From contig NZ_JASERL010000011.1 of NCBI RefSeq assembly GCF_030766935.1, positions 248,001 to 312,000 of the forward strand: a stretch of DNA of 64,000 bases, given 5' to 3'. The notes beneath the pieces are model-generated. The model was given only the letters and a program-made list of their open reading frames with translations, was not told the DNA's origin and made no database searches. Positions 8,110 to 17,227 of this stretch are shown in pieces; position 1 is the stretch's first letter; each line of letters opens with the position of its first letter. A program made the translations under genes and the position numbers. The DNA comes from Streptomyces sp. KL109B. GTDB taxonomy: Bacteria > Actinomycetota > Actinomycetes > Streptomycetales > Streptomycetaceae.

Positions 8110-9402
8110 ATGGCGTGGGACTTCGAGACCGATCCCGACTTCCAGAAGCTGCTCGACTGGGCGGACGCCTTCGTACGCGAGGAGGTCGAGCCCCTCGATC
8201 TGGCCTTCCCCGGGCAGCAGTTCACCCCGCCCGGCCCTGAACTGCGCAAGATCGTCGACCCTCTGAAAGAAGAGGTACGCCGTCACCGGCTGTGGGCCGC
8301 CCACCTCGGCCCCGAACTCGGCGGCGAGGGCTACGGTCAGCTCAGGCTCGCGCTGCTCAACGAGATCCTCGGGCGCTCCGAGTGGGCCCCGGTCATCTTC
8401 GGCTGTCAGGCCCCCGACACCGGCAACGCCGAGATCATCGCCCACTTCGGCACCGAACAGCAGAAGGCCACGTACCTGCGGCCGCTCCTCGACGGCGAGG
8501 TGTTCTCCTGCTACTCGATGACCGAGCCGCAGGCGGGCGCCGACCCGGCGCTCTTCGAGACGCGGGCGGTGCGCGACGACGACGGCTGGGTGATCGACGG
8601 CTGGAAGTTCTTCTCCTCCAACGCCCGCACGGCCGCGTTCTTCATCGTCATGGCGGTGACCGACCCGGAGGCGGGACCGTACGAGGGCATGTCGATGTTC
8701 CTGGTCCCGTCCGACACCCCGGGCATCAGGATCGAGCGGAACGTCGGCCTGGGCGACGAACCGATGGGCGAGGGCGCGCACGCGCTGATCCACTACGACG
8801 GTGTCCGTGTCCCGGACGACGCCCTCCTCGGCGGCCCCGGCCAGGCGTTCGCCATCGCGCAGACCCGGCTCGGCGGCGGCCGCGTGCACCACGCCATGCG
8901 CACCATCGGCCACGCGCAGAAGGCGCTGGACATGATGTGCGAGCGTGCGCTCGGCCGCCGCACGAGGGACGGGGTGCTCGCCGACAAGCAGTTCGTGCAG
9001 GGCTATATCGCCGATTCCTACGCCCAGCTCACCCAGTTCCGCCTCTTCGTGCTCTACGTCGCGTGGTCGATCGACAAGCACAACGACTACCGAGCGGTGC
9101 GCAAGGACATCGCCGCCGTCAAAGTCGTCATGCCGCAGGTGCTGCACGACATCGCCCAGCGCGCGGCCCAGGTGCACGGGGCGCTCGGCATGAGCAACGA
9201 GATGCCGTTCCAGAAGATGATGCTCGGCGCCGGGGTCATGGGCATGGCCGACGGACCGACCGAGGTCCACAAGGTGACCGTGGCTCGCCAGGTGCTGCGC
9301 GACCACCGTCCCGCCGACGGCCCGTGGCCGACCGGCCACCTCCCCACCCGCCGCGCGGCGGCCCTCGCCAAGTACGCGCCCGAGGAGGACCGGGACCTGT
9401 GA
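8110..9402 (+). CDS. Acyl-CoA dehydrogenase, ACAD11 type
   Basis: 430 residues. It has the flavin/acyl-binding signature YSMTEPQAGADP and the C-terminal ADGPTEVHKV motif with a Glu at the catalytic-base position, which is characteristic of the ACAD10/ACAD11 branch. The next gene, overlapping by four bases, encodes an aminoglycoside-phosphotransferase-fold kinase. In ACAD10/11 those two domains are one protein, and in the Pseudomonas levulinate pathway LvaA (kinase) and LvaC (ACAD-like) form a pair that converts 4-hydroxyacyl-CoA through a 4-phospho intermediate. The enzyme may therefore be a phosphoacyl-CoA eliminase rather than a simple dehydrogenase (inference). Confidence 0.88.
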   Translation: MAWDFETDPDFQKLLDWADAFVREEVEPLDLAFPGQQFTPPGPELRKIVDPLKEEVRRHRLWAAHLGPELGGEGYGQLRLALLNEILGRSEWAPVIFGCQAPDTGNAEIIAHFGTEQQKATYLRPLLDGEVFSCYSMTEPQAGADPALFETRAVRDDDGWVIDGWKFFSSNARTAAFFIVMAVTDPEAGPYEGMSMFLVPSDTPGIRIERNVGLGDEPMGEGAHALIHYDGVRVPDDALLGGPGQAFAIAQTRLGGGRVHHAMRTIGHAQKALDMMCERALGRRTRDGVLADKQFVQGYIADSYAQLTQFRLFVLYVAWSIDKHNDYRAVRKDIAAVKVVMPQVLHDIAQRAAQVHGALGMSNEMPFQKMMLGAGVMGMADGPTEVHKVTVARQVLRDHRPADGPWPTGHLPTRRAAALAKYAPEEDRDL

Positions 9403-10424
9403 TCGACATCGAACGCCTCGCGAGCTGGCTCGACGGCCTCGACCTGCCCGGCAAGGGCGAACCGCTCACGCACGCCTTCGTCTCCGGCGGCACCCAGAAC
9501 GAGATCTACGAGATCCGGCGCGGCCCCCTGCACTGCGCGCTGCGCATCCCGCCGCCCTCCGCGCCCGCATCGCGCGACGAGGGCATCCACCGCGAGTGGC
9601 GGATCATCGAGGCCCTGGCCGGCACCGATGTGCCGCACACTCCGGCGGTCGCGGTGTGCACGGACCCGTCGGTCCTCGGGCGCACCTTCTATCTCATGGG
9701 GTTCGTGGACGGCTGGTCGCCGATGAATCTGACGGACAGGAAGTGGCCGGAGCCCTTCGCCTCCGATCCGGTGGCACGCCGAGGTCTCGCGGAGCAACTC
9801 ACCGACGGGATCGCCCTGTTGTCCAAGGTCGACTGGCGGGCCAAGGGACTGACCGGACTCGGCCGGCCGGACGGTTTCCACGAACGCCAGGTGGACCGCT
9901 GGACCCGCTTCCTGGAGCGGATCCGCGGCCGGGACATCCCCGGGCTCGACGAGGCCTCCGCCTGGCTGCGCACCCACAAGCCCCTCGACTACGTGCCGGG
10001 GCTGATGCACGGCGACTACCAGTTCGCCAATGTCATGTTCCGCGACGGCGCCCCGGCCCGGCTCGCCGCGATCGTGGACTGGGAGATGGGCACGGTCGGC
10101 GACCCCAAGCTCGACCTGGCGTGGATGCTCCACTCCTGGCCGCAGGACACCAACGCACCCGAAGCGGCGACATCCGGCTACGTCGACCTCACCGGCATGC
10201 CCTCCCGCGACGAGCTCCTGGCCCGGTACGCCGAGGTGTCGGGCCGCCAGGTCGACGACTTCGACTACTACGGCGTGCTCGCCAAGTGGAAGCTCGCGAT
10301 CGTCCTTGAGCAGGGCTTCCAGCGGGCGGGTGACGACCCGAAGCTGCAGGCGTACGGGCCGATGATCCTCCGGCTGATGCGCGAGGCCGCCGAACTCGCC
10401 GGGACGTCGGGGTACCGCGGATGA
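9399..10424 (+). CDS. APH-fold phosphotransferase, ACAD10/11- or LvaA-like acyl-CoA kinase
   Basis: 341 residues from a GTG that overlaps the upstream stop (GTGA), with GAGGAGG upstream. The kinase catalytic loop is HGDYQFAN with Asp206, and the metal-binding residue is Asp227 in VDWEMGTVGDP. The fold is that of aminoglycoside phosphotransferases, but tight coupling to an ACAD11-type dehydrogenase argues for phosphorylation of a hydroxyacyl-CoA rather than antibiotic resistance. LvaA of Pseudomonas putida also requires a small partner, LvaB; no obvious LvaB homologue is adjacent here. Confidence 0.85.
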   Translation: MIDIERLASWLDGLDLPGKGEPLTHAFVSGGTQNEIYEIRRGPLHCALRIPPPSAPASRDEGIHREWRIIEALAGTDVPHTPAVAVCTDPSVLGRTFYLMGFVDGWSPMNLTDRKWPEPFASDPVARRGLAEQLTDGIALLSKVDWRAKGLTGLGRPDGFHERQVDRWTRFLERIRGRDIPGLDEASAWLRTHKPLDYVPGLMHGDYQFANVMFRDGAPARLAAIVDWEMGTVGDPKLDLAWMLHSWPQDTNAPEAATSGYVDLTGMPSRDELLARYAEVSGRQVDDFDYYGVLAKWKLAIVLEQGFQRAGDDPKLQAYGPMILRLMREAAELAGTSGYRG

Positions 10425-11194
10425 GCGACGTACTGATACGCAAACGCTCCGGGAACGTCCTGGTCGCCCGGCTCAACCGGCCCGAGGCCCGCAACGCGCT
10501 CACGCCTGAACTGATGGGCGCCATGGGCGAGGCACTGCTCGAAGCGGAAACCGACCCCGACATCCGGGCAGTCGTCCTCACCGGCACCGGCGACCGGGTG
10601 TTCTGCCCCGGCATGGACCTGCGGGCCTTCGCGTCCGGCACGCGGATGGGGTCGGACGACGATCCGGGGCGGGCGGCGTATCAGCGTCTGCTTGACGGCG
10701 GCAGCACCGTGCCCGTCGTGGGCGCCGCCAACGGCAGTGCCCTCGGCGGCGGCATGGAGCTGCTGCTCGCCTGTGACGTGGTGGTGGCCTCGGAGGCCGC
10801 GACGTTCGGCTTCCCGGAAGTCAAGCGCGGGCTGTTCCCGGCCGGGGGCGGGGCGGCGCTCGGCACCCGGATTCCGCTGGCGCACGCACTGGAGCTCGTC
10901 CTCACCGGGGACGCGGTCGACGCGGCACGGGCCCGCGAGATCGGTCTGGTCAACACCGTGGTCGAACCCGGTCACGTGCTCACGGCAGCGCTCGAACTGG
11001 CGGGCCGCATCGCCGCGAACGCCCCGATGGGGCTGGCGGCCGCGAAGGAGCTGGTGCGCACGACGCTCACCGACCCGGTCCGTGCCACCGCCCGGCAGCG
11101 CGAGCTCCAGCGCTCCGTCTTCGCCAGCGAGGACGCCAAGGAAGGGGCGATGGCCTTCATGGAGAAGCGCGCACCCGTGTGGCGGGGGTGCTGA
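10421..11194 (+). CDS. Enoyl-CoA hydratase/isomerase family protein
   Basis: 257 residues, ATGA overlap with the kinase. Crotonase fold: the N-terminal LNRPEARNALT signature, an FCPGMDL oxyanion-hole segment, and GSALGGGMELLLACD as the second oxyanion motif. At the second catalytic glutamate position the helix reads FPEVKRGLFPAGG, retaining a Glu before the Val. It would hydrate, isomerise or cleave an enoyl-CoA made by the operon's dehydrogenases. The C-terminal EKRAPVWRG is typical of EchA-type proteins. Confidence 0.88.
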   Translation: MSDVLIRKRSGNVLVARLNRPEARNALTPELMGAMGEALLEAETDPDIRAVVLTGTGDRVFCPGMDLRAFASGTRMGSDDDPGRAAYQRLLDGGSTVPVVGAANGSALGGGMELLLACDVVVASEAATFGFPEVKRGLFPAGGGAALGTRIPLAHALELVLTGDAVDAARAREIGLVNTVVEPGHVLTAALELAGRIAANAPMGLAAAKELVRTTLTDPVRATARQRELQRSVFASEDAKEGAMAFMEKRAPVWRGC

Positions 11195-11198
11195 CCCG

Positions 11199-12191
11199 GT
11201 GAAGGCGGCACAATGCACGGCGTACGGGCCCCCGGAGGCCGTACGGATCGCCGACGTGCCCGCTCCCCCGCTCGGGCCCGGCCAGGTGCGGGTCCGGGTC
11301 GGCGCGGCGGCCGTCAACTATCCGGACGTGCTGCTGGTCGCCGGGGAGTACCAGGTGCCGGTGGCGCCGCCGTTCGTGCCGGGCAGCGAGTTCGCCGGGG
11401 TGGTCGAGGCAGTGACCGACGACGTGAACGGAGTACGGGTCGGGGACCGGGTGTGTGGGACGGCGATGGTCGGGGCGTTCGCCGAGCGGGCCGTGGCGGC
11501 GGCGCGGTCGGTGACCCCGGTACCGGACGGCGTGGACCTCGGAGCGGCGGCGGCGTTCGGCGTCGCCCACCGCACGGCGTTCCACGCGCTGCACACGGTG
11601 GCGGGAGTGCGGCCCGGTCAGGAGTTGGTGGTGCTCGGGGCCGGAGGCGGAGTGGGGCTCGCCGCCGTCCAGTTGGGGGCGCTGGCCGGAGCGCGCGTCA
11701 CGGCGGTGGCCTCGTCGGCCCGGAAGCTGGAGGCGGCCAAGACGCACGGCGCGACGGTGTTGATCGACCACCGAGAGGGAGATCTCCGGGCCGCGCTGAA
11801 GGAGGCCCTGCCCGCCGGCGCGGACGTCGTCCTCGACCCGGTGGGCGGCGACCTCGCCGAGCCTGCGCTGCGCTCGGTGCGCTGGGGCGGCCGGTTCGTC
11901 ACCATCGGGTTCGCGGCAGGCATCCCCCGGCTGCCCATGAATCTCGTCCTGTTGAAGGGCGTGCAGGTGACCGGATTCCAGTTGCGTGACCTGGCGGCCC
12001 ACGTGCCGCAGGACTTCGCGGCGAACGAGGCACGGCTGCGCGCCCTGTTCGCGGCGGGCACCGTACGCCCGCACATCGGCGCCGAGTTCACGCTCACGGA
12101 CACCGCGGCCGCACTGCGGTGCGTGGCGGACGGTCGGGCGATCGGCAAGGTCGTCGTACGCGTGGCCGACGAAGGGAGCCTCCACTCGTGA
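11199..12191 (+). CDS. Zinc-independent MDR oxidoreductase (NADPH:quinone reductase type)
   Basis: 330 residues from a GTG 4 bases after the previous stop. It is an MDR-superfamily protein without the zinc-binding Cys/His set: PGSEFAGVVEAV marks the substrate domain and VVLGAGGGVGLAAVQLG the nucleotide-binding loop. Members reduce quinones or the C=C bond of enones or enoyl-CoA with NADPH. In this operon a role in reducing a ring enone or enoyl-CoA double bond is plausible. The start has only a weak ribosome site, consistent with translational coupling. Confidence 0.85.
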   Translation: MKAAQCTAYGPPEAVRIADVPAPPLGPGQVRVRVGAAAVNYPDVLLVAGEYQVPVAPPFVPGSEFAGVVEAVTDDVNGVRVGDRVCGTAMVGAFAERAVAAARSVTPVPDGVDLGAAAAFGVAHRTAFHALHTVAGVRPGQELVVLGAGGGVGLAAVQLGALAGARVTAVASSARKLEAAKTHGATVLIDHREGDLRAALKEALPAGADVVLDPVGGDLAEPALRSVRWGGRFVTIGFAAGIPRLPMNLVLLKGVQVTGFQLRDLAAHVPQDFAANEARLRALFAAGTVRPHIGAEFTLTDTAAALRCVADGRAIGKVVVRVADEGSLHS

Positions 12192-12958
12192 GCAGCGATC
12201 TGGCCGCACTCCACGATCTCACCGGCAAGGCGGCCGTCGTCACCGGTGGCTCGCGCGGCATCGGACGCGCCATCGCCCACGCTCTCGCCGAGGTGGGCGC
12301 CGACGTGGTCATCGCTTCCCGCAAGCTCGACGCCTGTGAGACCGCGGCCGCCGCGATCGCCAAGGAGACCGGACGGCGCGCGGAGGCGGTCGCCTTCCAC
12401 GCCGGCCGCTGGGACGACTGCGACCGTCTCGTCGGCGAGACGCTCGACCGGCTCGGACGCCTCGACGTCCTCGTCAACAACGCGGGCATGTCACCGCCGT
12501 ACGAGAACCTCACCGACATCAGCGAGGAGCTGTACGACAAGACCCTCGCGGTGAATCTGAAGGGCCCGTTCCGCCTCGCCGCGCTCGCCGCGACCCACAT
12601 GGCGGGGCACGACGGTGGTTCGATCATCAACGTGGGGACGGCGGGCTCGCTCACCGCCAGCACCCGCGAACTCCCCTACGCCTGCGCCAAAGCGGGCCTG
12701 AACGCGCTGACGGTCGGGCTCGCGGAGGCGTACGCGCCGACGGTGCGGGTCAACGCGATACTCCCGGGCCCCTTCCGCACGGACCTGTCGCGCGGCTGGG
12801 CGCCCGAGGATCCGGACGACGCCCCGTTCGTCCCGCTCGGCCGCATGGGCCGCCCCGAGGAGGTGGCTCCGCTCGCCGTGCACCTCGCCTCCGCGGCCTC
12901 CAGTTACACCACCGGCGCGATCATCCGCGTCGACGGCGGCATCACCCGCAAGGTCTGA
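12188..12958 (+). CDS. Short-chain dehydrogenase/reductase
   Basis: 256 residues, GTGA overlap with the MDR gene. Classical SDR: GGSRGIGRA cofactor motif, NNAG, and the catalytic pair Tyr164/Lys168 (YACAK). The C-terminus TTGAIIRVDGGITRK is intact. It would oxidise a hydroxyacyl-CoA or alcohol or reduce a ketone. The sequence does not give its direction or its preference between NAD and NADP. Confidence 0.88.
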   Translation: MSSDLAALHDLTGKAAVVTGGSRGIGRAIAHALAEVGADVVIASRKLDACETAAAAIAKETGRRAEAVAFHAGRWDDCDRLVGETLDRLGRLDVLVNNAGMSPPYENLTDISEELYDKTLAVNLKGPFRLAALAATHMAGHDGGSIINVGTAGSLTASTRELPYACAKAGLNALTVGLAEAYAPTVRVNAILPGPFRTDLSRGWAPEDPDDAPFVPLGRMGRPEEVAPLAVHLASAASSYTTGAIIRVDGGITRKV

Positions 12959-13003
12959 CCCCAGCAGCCCCGCCCCACTCCGATCCAGGAAGGCACCGCG
13001 CCC

Positions 13004-14467
13004 ATGACCGACAGCAAGGCCCCCGACCGGCGGCTGCTGATAGCCGGCCGCCTCACCACCACCGTCGCCACCTTCGCCTCTCTCAACCCCGCCACCGGGG
13101 CCGTCGTCGGCCACGCACCGGACGCGGGGCCGGCCGAGGCCGAGGCCGCCGTCGCCGCCGCCCGCCACGCCTTCGACACCACGTCGTGGTCCACCGACCG
13201 CGACTTCCGGGCACACTGCCTCGGCCAGCTGCACCGCGCCCTGGTCGACCACAAGGAGGAGTTGCGCGCTCTGACGATCGCGGAGGTCGGCGCCCCGCAC
13301 CAGCTCACCGGGGGCGCCCAGTTGGAGGAGCCGATCGGTGTGGTGCGCTGGTACGCGGACCTGCTGCCGACGTACGAGTTCAGCCGCGACCTGGGCATCA
13401 CCGAGGCACGTGGTGCCCGTCATCACCGCTGGGTGGAGAAGGAGGCGGCAGGCGTCGTCGCGGCGATCATTCCGTACAACTACCCGAACCAGATCGCCCT
13501 GGCGAAGCTCGCCCCCGCCCTCGCCGCCGGCTGCACGGTCGTCCTCAAGGGCGCACCCGACACACCTCTCGTCACGCTCGCCCTCGGCGAGCTGATCGCC
13601 GAACACACCGACATCCCACCGGGCGTCGTCAACGTCCTCAGCTCCTCCGGCCCGGAGGCGGGCGAGGTCATGACGACCCACCCGGACGTCGATGTCGTCA
13701 CCTTCACCGGCTCCACCGCCACCGGCCGCCGGATCATGGCTGCGGCGTCGGAGACGGTCAAGCGGGTGTTCCTGGAGCTCGGCGGCAAGTCGGCGATGAT
13801 CCTGCTGGACGACGCCGACCTGCGGAGTGCGTCGATGATGGCCTCGTTCATGGCGTGCAGCCACGCGGGACAGGGCTGTGCCATCTGTACCCGCCTGCTC
13901 GTCCCGCGCGAGCACCACGACGCCGTCGTCGACATGGTCGCGCAGGGTATGGCGCACATCCCCGTCGGCGACCCGGCCGACCCGGCGACGTACATGGGCC
14001 CGCTGATCAGCGAGCGCCAGCGCGACAAGGTGGACGCGATGGTGCGGCGCGCGGTCGCGGACGGCGCGAAGCTGGTGTGCGGCGGGGAACCAGGCGCGGG
14101 CCCCGGCTTCTTCTACAAGCCCACCCTCCTGTCCGGTGTCGATCCGGACAGCGAGATCGCGCAGGAGGAGGTCTTCGGCCCGGTCCTGTCCGTCATCGCG
14201 TACGAGGACGAGGCGGACGCCGTGCGGATCGCGAACAACTCGGCGTACGGCCTGTCGGGCGCGGTCTTCTCCGCGTCCGAGGAGCGTGCGGTCGCCGTGG
14301 CGCGCCGCGTCCGCAGCGGCACCTTCAGCATCAACGGCGGCAACTACTTCGGGCCCGAGAGCCCGTTCGGCGGGTACAAGCAGTCCGGGGTCGGCCGCGA
14401 GTACGGGCTCGAAGGGCTCGCGGAATTCCTGGAGACGAAGACCTTCGGAGCGGCGGTGTCGGCATGA
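13004..14467 (+). CDS. Aldehyde dehydrogenase
   Basis: 487 residues, AGGAAGG ribosome site. It is an ALDH-superfamily protein: IIPYNYPNQIALAKLAPAL at the cofactor site, FTGSTATGRRI, general-base glutamate in LELGGKSA near residue 258, and nucleophile Cys292 in GQGCAIC. It oxidises an aldehyde to the acid with NAD(P)+. It could oxidise an aldehyde released by the upstream aldolase or a P450-derived terminal aldehyde. A second ALDH lies at 48989. Confidence 0.93.
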   Translation: MTDSKAPDRRLLIAGRLTTTVATFASLNPATGAVVGHAPDAGPAEAEAAVAAARHAFDTTSWSTDRDFRAHCLGQLHRALVDHKEELRALTIAEVGAPHQLTGGAQLEEPIGVVRWYADLLPTYEFSRDLGITEARGARHHRWVEKEAAGVVAAIIPYNYPNQIALAKLAPALAAGCTVVLKGAPDTPLVTLALGELIAEHTDIPPGVVNVLSSSGPEAGEVMTTHPDVDVVTFTGSTATGRRIMAAASETVKRVFLELGGKSAMILLDDADLRSASMMASFMACSHAGQGCAICTRLLVPREHHDAVVDMVAQGMAHIPVGDPADPATYMGPLISERQRDKVDAMVRRAVADGAKLVCGGEPGAGPGFFYKPTLLSGVDPDSEIAQEEVFGPVLSVIAYEDEADAVRIANNSAYGLSGAVFSASEERAVAVARRVRSGTFSINGGNYFGPESPFGGYKQSGVGREYGLEGLAEFLETKTFGAAVSA

Positions 14468-15675
14468 GGCCCCTGGAAGGAATCCGGGTCATCGAGGTCG
14501 CGATGTACGGCTTCGTGCCGTCGGGCGGCGCCGTCCTCGCCGACTGGGGCGCGGACGTCATCAAGATCGAGCACGCGGTGAACGGCGACCCGCAGCGCGG
14601 CCTGCGCCGCACGGGTGCGTTCGTCATCGAGGAGGGCGAACCCAACCCGAACATCGAGCACGCCAACCGCGGCAAGCGCAGCCTGGGCCTGGACATCTCC
14701 ACACCGGAGGGCATGGAGGTGCTGCGCGAACTGGTCGCGGGCGCCGATGTGTTCCTCACCAGCTTCCTGCCGCGGGCGCGCGACCGCTTCGGGATCGAGC
14801 CCGAGGACATCCGTGCCGTCAAGCCGGACATCGTGTACGCGCGGGGCAGCGCGTTCGGGCCGAACGGTCCGGAGTCCGACAAGGGCGGCTACGACATGAC
14901 GGCGTTCTGGGCGCGTTCCTCGGCCGCCGCGAGCATCACCCCGGAGGGCCTGGGAGGCGTGCTGCCGCTGCCCGTGCCCGCGTTCGGGGACACCATCTCC
15001 GGGACGAACCTGGCGGGTGGGATCGCCGCCGCGCTCGTCAAACGGGAGCGTACGGGCGAGGGATCCGTGGTGGACGTGTCGCTGCTCGGCAGCGGGGTGT
15101 GGGCGATGGGGCACGGCATCGCGCTGGCCCGCGCGAAGAAGCGGCCGTGGGTGATGGCGATGCCCGGCGGCCCCAATGGGATGGCGAACCCGCTCAGCGG
15201 CATCTACCGCACGGCTGACAACCGGCACATCTCGCTGGTGATGCTGCAGCCGCAGAAGTACTGGGCGGACGTGTGCCGGCACATCGACCGTCCCGAACTC
15301 GCCGAGGACCCACGGTTCGCGACCGCCGAGTCGATCGCCGAGCATGTGGAGGAAGGAGTGCGGCTGCTGACGGAGGCCATCGCCGCGCGGCCGCTCGCCG
15401 AGTGGGCGGAGCGCTTCGTGACACTGTCCGGTCCGTGGGCGCCCGTTCAGGACTCGGTGCAGGTGGGCGAGGACGTGCAGGTCCGCGCGAACAAGTACCT
15501 GACGCGGGCCGGCGATCTCGAACTGGTCGCCAGCCCCGTGCAGTTCGGCGCCGAGCCGCTCGATCATCTGGACCCGGCCCCGGAGTTCGCCGCGCACACC
15601 GAGCAGATCCTTCTCGAACTCGGCATGGACTGGGAGCGCATCCTCGCCCTGAAGGAGGCGGGCGCGATCACGTGA
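14464..15675 (+). CDS. CaiB/BaiF family (class III) CoA transferase or racemase
   Basis: 403 residues, ATGA overlap with the ALDH gene. It has the family opening LEGIRVIEVAMYGFVPSGG and DWGADVIKIE. The conserved Asp sits in FGDTISGTN at the position of the class III catalytic aspartate. The C-terminal segment HTEQILLELGMDW with KEAGAIT closely resembles the tail of the protein at 46097, so these two are recent paralogues or partner subunits. It may transfer CoA between acids or epimerise an alpha-methylacyl-CoA. Confidence 0.88.
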   Translation: MRPLEGIRVIEVAMYGFVPSGGAVLADWGADVIKIEHAVNGDPQRGLRRTGAFVIEEGEPNPNIEHANRGKRSLGLDISTPEGMEVLRELVAGADVFLTSFLPRARDRFGIEPEDIRAVKPDIVYARGSAFGPNGPESDKGGYDMTAFWARSSAAASITPEGLGGVLPLPVPAFGDTISGTNLAGGIAAALVKRERTGEGSVVDVSLLGSGVWAMGHGIALARAKKRPWVMAMPGGPNGMANPLSGIYRTADNRHISLVMLQPQKYWADVCRHIDRPELAEDPRFATAESIAEHVEEGVRLLTEAIAARPLAEWAERFVTLSGPWAPVQDSVQVGEDVQVRANKYLTRAGDLELVASPVQFGAEPLDHLDPAPEFAAHTEQILLELGMDWERILALKEAGAIT

Positions 15676-16466
15676 GCGGCTCCGACAAGGACGATCTGGG
15701 CGCGGCCGGGCTGCGCTTCGAGCGGGACGGTGTCCTCGCCTGGTGTCACATCGACCGGCCGCGGGCCCGCAATGCCCTGACGCCGGCGATGTACTTCGGC
15801 ATCAAGCGGGCGGTACGCCTGGTCAACGCCGACCCCGGCCTGGCCGCTCTGATCGTCACGGGCACGGGTGATGTGTTCGCGCCCGGCGGTGACCTGGGCG
15901 GCCGGGCCGAGCCGGGGGACGCGGACGTGTCGGCGATCGGCCACGACATCCTGCCCTTCACCGCCATCCGGGAGTCGCGTGCCCCGGTGATCGCCGCCGT
16001 GAACGGGATCTGCCAGGCGGGCGGGCTGCTGATCGCGATGATGGCCGACATCGCCGTGGCCAGTGACCGGGCGGTGTTCCGCGTACCGGAGCTGCTGCGG
16101 GGCATCCCGGACGCGACGTTCGCGGCGGCGCTGCCCGCGCACGTGGGCGTGGCGGTCGCCCGTGACCTGCTGCTGTCGGCGCGCCGCTTCGACGCGGCGG
16201 AGGCCGTGCGGCTCGGGCTCCTCGCACGTGTCGTGCCGCACGCGTCGCTGCGCGAGGCGGCGGTGGCGGCGGCCCGTGAGGTGCTGCGGACGCCGCCGAT
16301 GGCGCGGATGCACGTCAAGCGGATGCTCAACGAGCGGTACGGGGTCATCGACCAGCAGACGATGTTCTGGGCGCTCGACGAGTCGCCCGAACCACGGGAG
16401 GGCATGCGGGCGTTCCTGGAGAAGCGGGATCCGGCGTGGGTGCCGCCGGGTCAGGGCACCACGTAG
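15672..16466 (+). CDS. Enoyl-CoA hydratase/isomerase family protein
   Basis: 264 residues from a GTG overlapping the CaiB stop. Crotonase fold with IDRPRARNALT, FAPGGDLGG and a second oxyanion segment GICQAGGLLIAMMADI. At the position of the second catalytic acid the helix reads PELLRGIPDATF. It is the last gene of the first plus-strand operon, and its final 16 bases overlap the tail of the convergent SDR gene, so there is no room for an intergenic terminator. Confidence 0.86.
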   Translation: MSGSDKDDLGAAGLRFERDGVLAWCHIDRPRARNALTPAMYFGIKRAVRLVNADPGLAALIVTGTGDVFAPGGDLGGRAEPGDADVSAIGHDILPFTAIRESRAPVIAAVNGICQAGGLLIAMMADIAVASDRAVFRVPELLRGIPDATFAAALPAHVGVAVARDLLLSARRFDAAEAVRLGLLARVVPHASLREAAVAAAREVLRTPPMARMHVKRMLNERYGVIDQQTMFWALDESPEPREGMRAFLEKRDPAWVPPGQGTT

Positions 16467-17224
16467 CCGCCGTCCACCGGCAGTGCGACCCCGGTGACGA
16501 AGGACGACTCGTCGCTCGCCAGGAAGAGGACGGCGGCGGCCAGTTCGGTGGGCAGGCCCCAGCGGTGCATCGGCTGGGCCTTCATCTCGGCGTCCGCGGG
16601 CGGAACGGGCTGCTCGGTGCTCGCGCCGGCGAGCGCGGTCCATGTCATGCCGGGGCAGACGGCGTTGACCCGCACTCCCTGCGTCGCGTAATCGAGCGCG
16701 GCGGACTTCGTCATCTGGACGACGCCGCCCTTGGCTGCCGCGTAGACGGAGTGCTTCTTCCAGCCGACGAGCGCGGCGGACGAGGCGGTGTTCACGACCG
16801 AGCCGCCTCCCGTGCGCAGCATGGCGGCGATGCCGTACTTCATGCCGAGGAAGACACCCTTGAGGTTGACGGCGATGACGTCGTCGAAGGTGGCCTCGTC
16901 CTGGTCGACGAGGGGTTTGCGGGGGCCGCCGAATCCGGCGTTGTTGAACAGGACGTCGAGCCGTCCGAAGTGTTCGACGGCCGCGCCGATCATGTGCTGT
17001 ACGTCGCCGGAGTCCGAGACGTCGGCGTGCACGGCGAGGGCGATGTCCTCGCCCAACTCCTTTGCCAGATCGTCCTGTTGTCCGCTGCGGTCGGCACAGA
17101 CGACCTTGGCGCCCTGCTCGGCGAACAGCTGCGCGGTGGCCCGGCCGATGCCCGAACCCGCTCCGGTGACGACGGCCACCTTCCCTTCGAGACGACCCCG
17201 GGCACTGGACATCGAACGCGACAT
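16451..17224 (-). CDS. Short-chain dehydrogenase/reductase
   Basis: 257 residues. Classical SDR: GAGSGIGRATA, NNAG, and the catalytic Tyr161/Lys165 (YAAAK). AAGGAG lies upstream of the ATG, which begins 3 bases after the stop of the PaaX-type regulator gene. It is the last gene of the minus-strand Rieske operon, so it may act as the alcohol or cis-diol dehydrogenase following the Rieske oxygenase (inference). It closely resembles the SDR at 51972 in the CAD and GxVxxxxxxA segments. Confidence 0.88.
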   Translation of the reverse strand: MSRSMSSARGRLEGKVAVVTGAGSGIGRATAQLFAEQGAKVVCADRSGQQDDLAKELGEDIALAVHADVSDSGDVQHMIGAAVEHFGRLDVLFNNAGFGGPRKPLVDQDEATFDDVIAVNLKGVFLGMKYGIAAMLRTGGGSVVNTASSAALVGWKKHSVYAAAKGGVVQMTKSAALDYATQGVRVNAVCPGMTWTALAGASTEQPVPPADAEMKAQPMHRWGLPTELAAAVLFLASDESSFVTGVALPVDGGYVVP

Positions 17225-17227
17225 GGC

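Noticed and set aside
9399..10424. Antibiotic resistance by aminoglycoside phosphotransferase
   Set aside because: Although the fold is APH-like, all three kinase genes in the island lie among CoA-ester genes, and one overlaps an ACAD11-type dehydrogenase; a metabolic role is more likely.
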